Shown one piece after another: positions 29,809-41,859 of a stretch of DNA of 64,000 bases. The first letter of the stretch is position 1; every line of letters starts with the position of its first letter. The stretch is from the NCBI GenBank assembly GCA_020091685.1, contig CM034610.1, forward strand, positions 25,208,094 through 25,272,093, given 5' to 3'. The notes beneath the pieces are model-generated. The model had not been told where the DNA came from. It did not search any database and saw only the letters and a program-made list of their open reading frames with translations. A program made the translations under genes and the position numbers. Origin of the DNA: Lutjanus erythropterus (lineage: Eukaryota > Chordata > Actinopteri > Lutjaniformes > Lutjanidae).

Positions 29809-31957
29809 TATTATTATTTTCCTCTATTTTTATTCTTCTCCCGATAAAAGTCCTGCTGCAGGCTAAACCGTGCAAGTTTGGACGATGCAAATTTGAGGGC
29901 TGGCCCAGACCCCCGCACGTACCTCAGACACAAAAAACTGCACATGTCAGCCTGTAGGGGGCGCTATAACCAAGGACAACGCGTTTTGGCCTATAACTCC
30001 CACACCGTATGTCGCACATTCAAAAACCTTATATCCCCATATTCCTTGAATGGAGCTGAGTCACTTTGTAATTGGCCACGCCCACTTCCGCCTAAATAAT
30101 TTTTTCGCAAAATCGCGAAAACTGGCAAACCTGCTTTTTCGAACTCCTCCTAGGGATTTTGTCCGATCTGCAAGAAAATTGGCCCGTACACTCTTCTGAT
30201 GCTCATGACAAAAAGTTATCAAAAGAATTTTATTGGGTTGAAAATTCCGCGAATTATTAACGAACAAATTTCCGTAGCTAGCCGTAAAAATGGAAAATCT
30301 TGCATATCTCGGTCAAAGTAAATGCTATCGACACCAAATCAGAGATCCTTGGTTGGCATGAGATTGGGAGCCTATCAATTGAATTTTGCGAATGTCGGCG
30401 CCTAGGGGGCGCTACAAATGTGGGAAGTTTATATCTCTAGAACGGCTGCACCGATTTCTACGAAATTTGGTCCGTACGATTTAGGGCCGGTCCTGACGTC
30501 AGATCTTCAAGGGGGTCATGACAGGTCAATGTGGGCGGGGCTTATTACAAGATAAAAAAAAAAATTAATTTCTGCCAAAGTATAATACTTAGGGCTTTGA
30601 AATTTTATGGGTACATGTAGAATAGGACTCAGATCCCGCCAACCGAAAATCGCGTTTGTGCTCCACTAGGTGGCGCTATAACGCATTTTTGCCTATAACT
30701 TCCACATTTTAAATGACACGTTGAAAAATCTTATATTGCCGTATTCCCTGAATACCGCTGGATCTTCTGACGTAGGCCCCGCCCACTTTCGCCGAAAATT
30801 CCCGTCGCTAAGTCGCCACATGTCCGAAACCTACTTTTTCGAACTCCTCCTACAGTTTAAGCGCCATCTGCGCCAAACTTTGCACATACGATGTCTAGAT
30901 GTGTCTGATCTAAAGTTATCAAAAGAATTATCGAACGACAAAAAATTCGCTAATTATAACCGAACGATTTTTTGGCTAGCTCAAAAAACGCATGTTGTGT
31001 CATATTTCGGTCAAACTAAACTCTTTTGACTTCAAACTTAACAAGCTCATTCCAGAGGTCATTCCCAGACTCTGTGCCAAATTTGGTGCGGATCGGCCAA
31101 TAGGGGGCGCTACAAACCCAACTAGGTGGCGCTATAACGCATTTTTGCCTATAACTTCCACATTTTAAATGAGACGTTGAAAAATCTCATATTGCCGTGT
31201 TCCCTGAAAGGCGCTGGATTTTCTGACGTAGGCCCCGCCCACTTTCGCCGAAAATTCCCGTCGCTAAGTTGCCACATGTCCGAAACCTACTTTTTCGAAC
31301 TCCTCCTTCAGTTTAAGCGCCATCTGCGCGAAACTTTGCACATACGATGTCGAGATGTGTCTGATGAAAAGTTATCAAAAGAATTGTTGCACGACAAAAA
31401 ATGCGCTAATTATAACCGAACGATTTTTTGGCTAGCTCAAAAAACGCATGTTGTGTCATATTTCGGTCAAACTAAAGTCTTTTGACTTCAAACTTAAGAC
31501 GCTCGTTCCAGAGGTCATCCACAGGCTCTGTGCCGAATTTGGTGCGGATCGGCTGTTAGGGGGCGCTACAAACGCAAAAACATCAGGTTTCCCAAAAGTT
31601 GCTCAGATTCGCACTAAATTCGCTGTGCATGATGTGGGTTCACTCCTGAGGCCGACCGCAAACGTACGTAATGATTGGTCAAAGTGGGCGGGATTTATTA
31701 CAACAAACCAAAATCACCACGCATTCTGCCTTTGGCACTAACAGCGCACACCCACTACAGTGAATACTGCAGCTCAGCATTGGCCTGTGTCCTGACAATT
31801 GCCCTGAACTGGAATGCCGCAGCTAGGACGACGGCGCGCGTCCCCGCGATCGCCCCGAGCCCCGCGTCCCTCGGAGCCCGCGGCGGTGGGTTCCGAGGGC
31901 CGCGGGGACCGGCTCGCGCGGGGAGGCTTGGCCCCCGTTCATAACTGCTTGCAGTTC
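29809..31957 (+). repeat. B-type repeat unit 2 with several CTCF-like motifs
   Basis: It is a second, very similar copy of B unit 1, from TTATTCTTCTCCCGATAAAAG to the GC-rich tail (31833-31942) and ACTGCTTGCAGTTCTAG. It holds an extra internal duplication of about 456 bp (30664-31120 and 31121-31576). GG(G/T)GGCGCTA words occur at 29951, 30399, 30663, 31097, 31119 and 31553, all on the plus strand. Confidence 0.7.
30663..30677 (+). promoter_or_regulatory. CTCF-type motif (in B unit 2)
   Basis: CCACTAGGTGGCGCT fits CCASYAGRKGGCRSY at all positions. Near matches at 29951 and 31097 have one mismatch each. Confidence 0.6.
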
Positions 31958-32399
31958 TAGTTCTGTATTGTTCTTGTTGCCAACAAATCCTATGAAAAGA
32001 CCAAAACCAACAATACCTTCCAGTGGCAGTCAGCTGAAAGCCCACTGGTTCTTTCTGTAATGTACACCAAATCTTCTAACTGTGTTTCTGCAGGTTCTTA
32101 AAGTCTAAAATCCAGAGCTAAAATGTATTAAAACATCTTCAATATAATTTTGACAGGTCTTAGATTATTAAAATACTACAAAACAAAATCAACACAATCC
32201 CAGTAACCACTAATACAAACTGTCCTCGTCATTTTTTTCCCCAGTATGGACGTAAAATAGGTTTTAAATTTCACTCATAATAATCTTAAAAAGGTCTTTA
32301 AAAGTCTTAAATTTAACTTGTTGAAACCTCCAGAAAACCTGTTTAAAAATACTGCCACAAATAGGATCATTTTCTTTTTTAGAAAAGGCTCAGTAATTT

Positions 32400-33110
32400 T
32401 AATTATTTAATTTCAAGGCATCACTTTTTACAAAATATTTGAATTTTTAGTCAAGTTCAAATTCTTAAGTTTTGACACACTAAAAACAAAAAAGGTTTTG
32501 CTAACATATAATCTTTTGTTGAGATAATTTACTTTACTTTTAAAAAAAAAAAAAAAACTTTGAGTAATACAAAACTTTTTCAAAAAATTGTGATCTTTGG
32601 ACCTGATCTGTTATATCTGTGGTCCTGAATGAAACTGTTTCACTATAAAATAAAACAAAGTGTATCTTATCCTAAAAAAATAAATAAAAATAAATAAAAG
32701 ATAAAAAGTTGAGACAACTGAAATATTCAAGGCAAATTATTGCAATAGATCAATCTTCTTTGATAAACTTGAATCTTTGAGTTTTAGATGCTCAAAAAAT
32801 GGATTTAACTGAAAATATTAAATTATTACCCGTTACTCACTTTCACTTCACTGAGATTATTCAATAATGTCTGAAAAACAACTTTTGGGGTTTCTAAAAC
32901 TCAAAGATTCAAGCTTATCTAAAGAAGAAAAGTAAATTATCTCAACAAAAGATTAGCAGTTTGTACAACTTTTTCAAAGTTGCAACTGAAAACTAAAGAA
33001 TATCAAAGCGACTGTTGATTGAGTTTTCTCAACAGATTCTTTTGTTAACAGCAAACAAAAAGTTTACTAAAAAACACTCAACTGCCTTGAAATAATGAGT
33101 TTTCTCACTT
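32400..33110. mobile_element. AT-rich foldback element
   Basis: ATCTTTTGTTGAGATAATTT near 32510 is exactly inverted near 32930, and TCTTTGATAAACTTGAATCT near 32760 is inverted with two changes near 32895. The outer parts (CTCAGT, CTTGAAAT) also face each other loosely. No frame is present. This is a palindromic repeat of a type common in fish; the outer limits are approximate. Confidence 0.5.
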
Positions 33111-35856
33111 TTTTTAAACTGTGTGAGCTCTGTAGACAAACAGAAGTAAATACTGCATTTGTTGGGGACTATTTTCAGGTGCGGATTAATACACATTTTG
33201 TGCTCTTGTGAGTATTTACAGCAGCAGTATTGTGTGTGTAGGAGTGAATAGAAATAAACTACAATGCTCAGGTTTATGACGGCTTTGAATCGACACACAG
33301 TGTTTGTTTATATGATCAAATCGTTTTTTGGTTTGGGTATTTTTATGAGATTTTTTGACACTAAGAAAAACGCTGAATATCTCAGCTTCATCCTTTAAAT
33401 GTATAATCAATCACCTGAATTTCTAAGACTTATTATTTCTGTTACACCCCCTGTCAGGGAGTTTATCTGGGAGTAATAATAAAACGCTCTGGAGTTGAAA
33501 ATAGTTTCATCAGCCAAACGCTGAAACCCTCCACGAACACAGGGCCTGTTCTGTGTATGTGAGCAGAGGCAGAAAGACAGCGAGGCAGGCGGGGAGGGAG
33601 CGACAAAGACAAAGAGAGGCAAGGTAAAGATAAACGAGGGAGAAAATGTGTGTGCAGTGTACAGTTATGAGAGTGAGTTTGCGGTGAATAGATGAGGTGG
33701 GTGGTAAATCTTAGAGGTAGGCAGGCAGGAGCACAAGAAGGTCCATTACAGTCTGACTCACTCTCCTCAAAACAGCAGCAGCGCAGCTCGGGCCCCCGAT
33801 GGCCGGCATCAAAAGAAGCTTCGACAAAAACCAAACCGAGAGAGTGAGAAAAGCTGCATCTGTCAGCTGGTTACCACCTGACCAACACATAACCAGCGGT
33901 CTCCTCATCCTCGAGTTCATCTGTTAAGTCTGCATCCAGCGGACCACCTCTCTCTCTCAAAACAACCACCGAGCCTCGATATGTTAAAGTATTTGTGCTT
34001 TCTGAGGCATGAGGCGTTTAGCAATGTAATAAATGCAGGTAATGTAACACCTCATTATGCTAGAGTTTAATTGGCAATTATAATATATCTTTAAAATGTC
34101 ATTTATCCATTCATCAATCTGTCAGTTATTTCTTATTTGTTTGTTTGGTTGATTGTGATCTACTTATTTTACTAAAGGTTAAATGTCTTGGCAATCAGCA
34201 AATTACTATGAATAATAGAAAAATAGAAAAGTAAGAATCTTCAGTGATAATTGAGCTATTAGATATCATGTGTATAGTGAGGGTGGTGCTCACTTAAGCT
34301 AATATTTCCTTCAGGTAAGGGGGTTTATTTAGGGGCGTTGCCTTAATCCGTACGATGTCTCCTTGCCTACTTACATCAAGGCTTGCACAGCAGTTACTGT
34401 CATAAAACAGCACATGTGCATGTCTGTTACCACGGTTACACTTCATTCACATCATCTATGTTGCTAGACAGGATTATACTCGTAGGCTAGTTAGTTAGTA
34501 GTTAGCTACAAAGCTGCTAACAAGTTGCACATCACTCATGGTGTCCAGTTTCCAGTTTTTCCTGTCCTGGAAAATGCCTCTTCTTCTTCAGTCACCATAA
34601 ATTTAGACATTGTCTTTATGTTCCACAAATTATTTCACTTTAAAGGGACGGTTATGTGTCCCTTAAAAAGAAAATTGAGAAAATTGTTACTAAGGACCAT
34701 CTGGAAATGCATAACAGAATACTTCAGTAGCTTAAAGATTAAAGGGATTTCCCTTACAACATCCTACGGAAATCCTTATGGTGATTCTATACAACTCATT
34801 TTTTCATCCGTGGATGAAAATTGAGGGGAAACCTTCGCCTAACTGGTTTTATGCAACCAGGCACGGGCTCTAATGAGCACAATTGTGCTTCAAAGTTCTC
34901 CAGTTTCACTGTTAGAACTTGGATTGGGTGACATCTGTAGACAAAAGGTCAGGAGAGGTCACAAAATCATGAATCATCCTGTGGGGACCTTGAATATTTG
35001 CGCTGAACTTCATCACGATCTGGACCTTAGTTATTCTTGCTCTGAGCCAAAGAGTCGGACAGACGTTGACCCTTTAAACCTTGAATTTAGCAACTTGTGA
35101 CACGCAGCCAATCAAATAACCAACTAATCCTTTGTTCTGTGATTCCCACTTATGAATGTACCACTTGAAAAAGAATGTGGAAAATAAAAGCATGTGGAAT
35201 TTGTCCTCCAATCATCTGCAGGGAAAAACCCTGTTCTTCAAGTCAACCTGTCTCTCTGTGTCTCGTCCTCTGTCTCTCCTGGTGAAACTGCAGGAGCAGT
35301 GCACTCAGGGAGGCTCTGACACTGATCCGAGGAGGCAGAACGCATGCTAGGACGCAGTCGGCTGGCATGTAAACACACTTGGCTGCCCTCAGAGGAGGAA
35401 GGTTAAAACAAGTGGCTCTGGCAGTAACAGTGAAGCTTTGAGGCGAACTCGCTCTTCCCTCCCCTTCTCTCTGTGTCTGTGTCCATCTCTGTCTCCCTCC
35501 CCCTGCCTTTCTCTTTTTCTTTCTCTCTCTCTCACTCCGCATTTGTCTGCAGCTCGTCTGCCCTCGGGCGGGGGAATCACATCGCAGCTCAGCCGAGCGC
35601 ACTCTCAGCTAAGTGGGGTCTTAACAGGTGTTTAAAACACACGGGGACGCATATTTGTGTTCGCTTGGATGGCAGAGGGCTGCCATTACGGCGCTCATTA
35701 CCGGCTAAGTGACAGAGGAAGAAGGGCGAGGGGACACGTAATGTTGTGACACGAGGCCATTTGGCCATTTGGTGAGGAGGCTGAGGAGATCACGGAGGCG
35801 CTCGTCGTGTCCGAGACTTGAGCAGTGAGCAGCAGAGCGGACGCTGACTGTGAATG

Positions 35857-36893
35857 TAAAAGGAGCAATATGTATCAATTGCACGTCCAAAAATGAGTTC
35901 AGCACCCGAAATAGTAAGTTGGAGCCATGAATGGGATATTAAATAGGCTGAAATCAGATTTATTTTGCAATTTTTTGGTTGAAGCAAGTTGCTTCTCCCT
36001 GCCCCCTCCTCCACAGACACAAGGAAGCTCAGGCAGGCTGCAGGAGCACAAGACAAGCGTATCATAATTTGACAAAACCAAAGTGCAGACGAGCCCTACT
36101 CTGGAGCTGGAGTTCAGTGACCGTCTGTCTCACCGCCTGCCAGACTCCATTAACATGTTACTCACTTTAACTGTTATAAACATCTATTCCTTCTAAAATA
36201 TTCTTAATGATTTCTTATGACTCATAAACAGGCACTTACACATTTGGCAAACATTTGGCATTAATTTGAACTTTACATAAAGCTAATAAACGTGAAACGA
36301 GCCCGCAGTGCGGAAATTTCAAATGGCCACTTTAAACTTGCCAGCCCCCCCCATTTTCCCTGGGAGACCCCGTTTTATATTGACCTCTCCTTTTTTCCTC
36401 ACAGGGTCACAATTCTCCTCTGTTTCTCCTGATTTATGATACATTTTCATAGCTTTTCATACTTATGTAGAGTTTTAAAGTAAAGGGGTACAGCAACCTA
36501 ATTAATGTTCCTTAGAAAAACATTTGTAAAATATTGATTTTCTGCGTTATTGTAGCTTAATTTGAAATTGGACTAGGTAAGACTAAATGCTGTGGTTCCA
36601 TTGTGGTTTTCAGCTAATAATAATCTGTCATCTGCAGGCATATGTCTGCCAAAATGTGTGTACTTATTATTTAAAAGTCACAAGGTTTATGAAACGATTG
36701 ATTTTTTGAGGGTATGAACCCCCCTGACCCCTCACTTTGTTTTCAAATCCTCCCTATTTTTTTGGTCTCAAAGTTTACAAGAAGGGACACCATGTAGTGT
36801 TGTTGTCACAGTAGCGATTCCTGAGTTCCTAATGACATATCAGGGTCATATTATGATTTATTACAGTAAATATGTTACAGATTTCTCATTTAA
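35857..36893. mobile_element. Short inverted-end element family M2, copy 1
   Basis: The left end is TAAAAGGAGCAATATGTATC and the right end is GTTACAGATTTCTCATTTAA. Internal landmarks are TTGGAGCCATGAATGGGATA, CTGTCTCACCGCCTGCCAGA, CTCCATTAACATGTTACTCA and CATCTATTCCTTCTAAAATA. The same series recurs at 49112-49596 and, reversed, at 58334-58904; 38397-38753 keeps mainly the two ends. Confidence 0.65.
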
Positions 36894-37579
36894 ACACTGC
36901 TTAGCTTTGTGGTGACACAACCTGACAAAGCGCTCTTTGTGAACTCCTCCAGTCTCTCACTCCTCTGTCTCACACACAAGGACGCAGCAGACAACAGCTG
37001 ACAGCCTCCAGCGTCCAACACCAACAGCTCAGCAGCATCACAGCTCTCATACAAGAGCGCAGCCATACAGGACACGCAGACATTTACATCTGAGACAAAC
37101 TGCAAATCGTCCGTCACCGGCTTTCTTTAGGATTTTAAAAATAACTCCTCCGTCATGCAGCTTCGCCTTTGCGATGCTCAGCTGCTTTGAGTTGCGTTTG
37201 TTTGTGGATGAAAAAATAGAACAGAGTCGTATTGTTTAGATCCTGCACTGTGTCTGATGTGAAGCAACGGGGCTAATCACAGCCCACCCTGGAACAAAAC
37301 AGCATTTTTAAAGTTGAAATGCTTTGAAGGCTGTGACTTGTGTTTGCACTGATTTTCACCTGAAACGTCTGCTCAGACTCACGCTGCACGTCCACAGCCA
37401 GTGAAGAGTATCTCTAATGGCAAACACTTTTTTGCTTACAGTGTGTTGCTGCAGTTTGTCACGGTGTGTCATGGATAAACTGGAATTTACAGGTTTAAAA
37501 TGGTGACCATGTAACTGTAAAAACCCTGGTTTGAGTTCGGCTCTCTCCTCTCTCAGTTTTCTGTTTATTTTACAACTGT

Positions 37580-37698
37580 GTATATATATATATATATATA
37601 ATATATATATATATATATACATATATACATATATATATATATATACATATATACATATATATATATATATACATATATACATATATATATATATATAC

Positions 37699-37785
<87 letters not shown>
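37580..37785. repeat. Long (AT)n microsatellite, about 200 bases
   Basis: Alternating AT with regularly placed ACATATATACAT interruptions in the first half (37619-37702), then a pure run of about 80 bases. Cruciform-prone and probably length-variable. Confidence 0.97.
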
Positions 37786-37788
<3 letters not shown>

Positions 37789-38396
37789 TTATGGATGAAA
37801 TAATATTAGAATAAAAATGAAACACACTTAAATTCAGCTTGAAGTATTAATTATAATGGTTGGAATAGAAGAAAGGTACAAATTAGTAAAAATACAAAGA
37901 ATTAAAAGGAAAAATTGGTGTTAGGGGTCACAGCGGGTAAAGTTGTTGTGTGGATGTGTGTAGTGGCGTGAGTGTATATGAATGTATATGCACAAAGAAG
38001 TGAGTTGTGTTGGGGAGACAAATATATATGTATGATTCAGAATGTGTAGGAGGAGTCAGATCACTTCACTATAAGCGATGGCAGTGCTCCGCCTTTTAAT
38101 AAATAGATCTTTTTGGAGTCTCGGGGAGTATGTTATTTGTATTTTAGGCTATTTTAATAGAGAGACAAACTCTACATCCTTTTCAGTATGATTTTTTGAA
38201 TTTAAGTCTTCACCTTTTAGTCTATTGACAAAGAAAGTAGAGCCAGACAGGAAACTGAAGAGAAACAGAGAGAGAAATAGAGCGGAATAAAGTAAAGGTC
38301 CCTGTCCAGAGTCGAACCAATGACACTGCAATTACACCTACATGTCTTAATGTTATTGATATTTTTTACTGTATATTCAACATCTTTTTTTTCATC

Positions 38397-38753
38397 TTTA
38401 AAGGAGCAATGTGTAGCAATTGCATGTCCAAAAATAAGTACTACAGTCCACATAGTGAGTTGGAGCCACGGACTGTATCTTAAATAGGTTCAAATCCTGT
38501 TTAATAAAGGATCTACAGTTGATTTGAATAATCAATCATTCTGCGAACATTCGGCATGAATTTGAACTCTAATCAATGTGAAACAGGAACAGTCGGTTCG
38601 GACCGTAATGGAAATTTTTAAAGGAGAACATGCTGGCTGTGGCATTGTTGTCAGAGAAGTATTTCAACTTAGCATGTTTCCTTCATCACTGATGAAACAC
38701 TGTGGTCGTTTTATGATTAGGTACAGTAAATATATTACAGATTTCCCCTTTAA
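38397..38753. mobile_element. Short inverted-end element family M2, copy 2
   Basis: It runs from TTTAAAGGAGCAATGTGTAG, through TTGGAGCCACGGACTG, to ATTACAGATTTCCCCTTTAA. Only about 360 bases long, it lacks the CTGTCTCACTGCCTGCC middle. Confidence 0.65.
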
Positions 38754-39101
38754 GCTTGTGTTAGCGACAGACCTCATTTCAGTCATCTAACAAAAAGCCC
38801 ATTGACTTGAAGACGGGGGAACCAGACGTGCAAGTATGCTAACTCATCTCCAGATTTAATGACTCATTCTTTCAGCGCTCTGTTGACAATCAAAGTAGAG
38901 CCAGACAGGAAACAGGGGACACTGCACTTATATGGTACACGTCTTAACCAAGAGGCTACAAGGACGCCCCCGTCTCCTGCTAAATTTGACTGTACTTTCT
39001 TCTTTAGAATTCTAATATAAAACATCCCTCATATCTTGAAGTTGCATCTGTATTTTTTCCAAACAAGAGAACCAGCTTTCGGTGTTCATGAGGGATGATG
39101 A

Positions 39102-39104
<3 letters not shown>

Positions 39105-39140
<36 letters not shown>
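39105..39140. repeat. (TG)18 microsatellite beside the exon 4 donor
   Basis: A perfect TG run followed by CGCGTGTG. In the transcript it is (CA)18, starting about 36 bases after the donor of tanc2 exon 4. Confidence 0.97.
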
Positions 39141-39144
<4 letters not shown>

Positions 39145-39176
39145 TGTGCCCTCTTTGACTCCGCCTCGTCGCTCAC

Positions 39177-39308
39177 CTCTCAGGTCCTGCCCGGAGCGAC
39201 CCGGCCCGCAGGTGGTGCTCTGTCTGGGCATGCGCAGCGAGGTGCGTAATGGAGTGTGTCTCTGCTCATCCAGGTACGCCAGGTCCTCCAGGTGGGCTGA
39301 ACTGGTGG
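39177..39308 (-). CDS. tanc2: tanc2 window exon 4: linker before the NTPase
   Basis: The exon encodes [20 protein letters not shown], then [21 protein letters not shown]. Several AG dinucleotides could serve as acceptor. I chose AACCACAG before 39308 because the two bases CC complete the Ala codon left by exon 3 and keep the frame. The donor is GTGAGC after 39177, and the remaining G pairs with TG of exon 5 to give Val ([12 protein letters not shown]). A (CA)18 tract on the transcribed strand begins about 36 bases past the donor. This exon stands alone between introns of 24.7 and 10.7 kb. Confidence 0.92.
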
Positions 39309-40159
39309 CTGTGGTTGTGAGTTTGTGCGAGACAGAGAAAGAAAGAGGAGATAGTATCGTCAGTATGCATCTGTACATTGAGATACAGTAAATAAACCAA
39401 TTCTATACACACACAAACACACACACATAAGAAGGTGTCAGTGGTTCATGCCAGTGTCCGGAGGCAGTTGTCAGGCTCCCGCTCTCATCCATGCTAACTC
39501 CTACAGGAAAGAGCGAGCCAGCCCTACATGGTTGTGTCCTAAAATTCCCTCCTCTCGGTGTCTGTCACGCGGCACGGAGGCAGATGCCATCCGGCCCCTC
39601 TCAGGATTAATTAGCTCAGCAGACAAATGTCTTATTCATGGAGTGAGCGCCGTCTGACGCCGGCTGCTGATTGTTCACACCACGCTGTGTCTTCAGGGCC
39701 AACGCTCGGAACCAGTGAATGTTAAATGAGATTAGATGCCGCCAGCGTGAGTAAGCGGCGGACTCGATTCTCCGTCACACCTGAACCCCACAGTTCAGTG
39801 AGAGCCGAGGGAAGAGACGGAGAAGGAAGTCTGCACAGCAAAATCCAGGAGAGACGGAGGGACTGAAGCATCCAGGGGTCATTTAGTTTGTCCATTTAAA
39901 ATAATTTGGCTGGAAGAAACTCTACTAATGCAGCTGTAATGGAAAAACTAAAGATCTGCTGATAGAGGCTGTGTATTCCCAGTTTATTTCAACTTCTGTC
40001 TAAATTTCAGTGTTTACTTTAGTTATGAAAACACTGCAATCACTAAGGTAATTTCTGAATCTAGGAACATCGTGCCAGCAAAGTCCGATGGGGCAAGAAA
40101 CACAAGTTGTCAAACAATCTGACAGGTTGTAAACAGATTATCTGAACGACTTTATTTGG

Positions 40160-40560
40160 AGGTAAAATCCAGGGTTTCTATGCCATTTCAAAAGCCAAAT
40201 TTAAGCACTTTTCAAGAATTTTCAAGGTGCATTTTCAAGCTTTCCCAGCACCTTACAGCTGTGGTAAATTACATATTTAAATACGTACAATCAAAATGAT
40301 CATTTCACTTCTTCATCACATTAAATCAGATGTTATTGTGCTACAAACAACCAAAATTATATTTAGATATAATCCTAAAGAAGGGTGACAAATTAAAAGA
40401 AAATTAAACAGAGTCACCTGCCTGATAGGTGACACTTGCCTGAGCAATTTCTTTATCTAAAAAGCCATTTATTACTAAAGTAATGCAGCTGCAATTTCAA
40501 GCATCTTAAAGCACAAAATCTTCAAAAATTCAAGTATCTTTAAGGATTTCTAGCAACCAC
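40160..40560. repeat. Worn repeat with mutually inverted ends
   Basis: AAAGCCAAATTTAAGCACTTTTC near 40190 and the right part, CAAGTATCTTTAAGGATTTC near 40530, resemble a common fish repeat with TTTAAG...ACTTT ends. Limits are approximate. Confidence 0.35.
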
Positions 40561-40596
40561 AAGGACCCAGAAAAATGAAAATGACTGCACCTAAAA

Positions 40597-41030
40597 TAGG
40601 GTTTCGCCAATATATTTCTTTCAGGGCTGACACCGATACTTGATTATCAGCAATCAAGGAAACCAATAACTGATGTTTGGAAATTATATACATGTGCAGT
40701 ACAAATTAAAATCTTCAGAATAACATGAACTCTTTAAGCATCCATGAAATTAAAATAGAACTTTTCATCATTATCTTAAAACAATAAGAGCAGGGAGCTG
40801 CCAGCAGCATTTGTTTAAGTTAACTGAATTGAATTTTAATGAGTAAATAAACAAAATAGCTCCCCACAGTTTTATAAAGTAAATAAAGAAAGAGGGGTGA
40901 CTGCATCAGAGTCAAAGTAGCACATTTTTAGATGAATTTATCTCATTGGATAAAAGTAACACAGATTCTGATAATTGTAAAAAGGCAGAATATCAATATC
41001 AAGCTGATAACCGGTCGACCCCAACCTGTA
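40597..41030. mobile_element. Worn element with GGCTGACACCGAT / ATAACCGGTCGACC ends
   Basis: The left part (TTTCAGGGCTGACACCGATA, TTGATTATCAGC) and the right part (AATATCAAGCTGATAACCGG, TCGACCCCAACC) face each other loosely. It resembles the ends of the element at 6834-8099 but is much shorter and has lost any clear terminal match. Confidence 0.4.
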
Positions 41031-41129
41031 ATGTCAGTAATAATCCTTCATAGCAAAGGAAAACAGGAAGTTGGTGTGTAAATAGGCATGTGATGGACAT
41101 TCATAATGGACAGCTCAGGGCTATCCTTA

Positions 41130-41425
41130 AGAGTTAACCCTGGGATAACTTAACCCCCTTTCACACACACACCTCTACTAACTCTGGGTTAAACATCCGT
41201 TGGTGCAGCACAGTTTCTGACTGCTCATTTAATCTCTTAGCTCTGTTTCACACTGGTAACTTTCAGCTCTGGGTTTAGTTGATTTTCATGGGATAACCCT
41301 GCAAAACTCGGGGCTAACCCTGCTCTGGAGCAGAGCCAGCAAGCCCTAGGCTAAAGTCGGGGTTAGCCCACTTTGTGACGTGCCAGTGGGGCTAACAGCA
41401 GTGTGAAAAGCCTTCTGGATGTTTG
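41130..41425. repeat. Repeat with GGGTTAACCC-type words
   Basis: TTAACCCTGGGATAACTTAACCCC near the start and GGGGTTAGCCCACTTTGTGACG near the end, with CTGGGTTTAG, GGATAACCCTGC and GGGGCTAACCCTGC between. This is the pattern of a known kind of fish inverted-end repeat flanked by AGTGTGAAA/TTTCACAC. Confidence 0.45.
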
Positions 41426-41859
41426 TTTAAAACCCCTCTGATCATCTGACTGCTTGTGTTTCCTGTCCCATCAGACTGTGTCAGCGTGTTCCCACATACC
41501 ACCATTAAACTTGGAGACTATATTGTCATCATGACCGACAGAACTAAGCAACGAAAATTAAATCCAAGTTGTCAAATTCCAAATCAAATTTGAATGCTTT
41601 GCAGTTTTTTTTCCTGTCTTTTCATTCTGTTTAAACCCAGTATTTCTCCACAGTTGCAGATAAAGATCAGGCTGCACTAACTTTATTAATATTATTACTA
41701 CTTTTACAATTAGATTCCAGTGTCATCTGTGTAGGACTGTTTCTGACTCGTGTGATCCAAACTCCAGAGTGCTGTAAACTGCACAATTTCTTGAAAAAAG
41801 ACAGGTGTAATTATTTCTAAAATTCACAACATGGTTTTATCTAATTACATATTCAGCTC

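Noticed and set aside
28960-31485. Recurrent ~100-codon frames (MKNLILP...FRRKFPSLS) in B units
   Set aside because: They recur because the repeat recurs. They start at different alignments with the module and carry no known domain, so I treat the B units as non-coding.
37356-37825. Open frames of alternating Tyr and Ile
   Set aside because: Pure translation of the (AT)n microsatellite.
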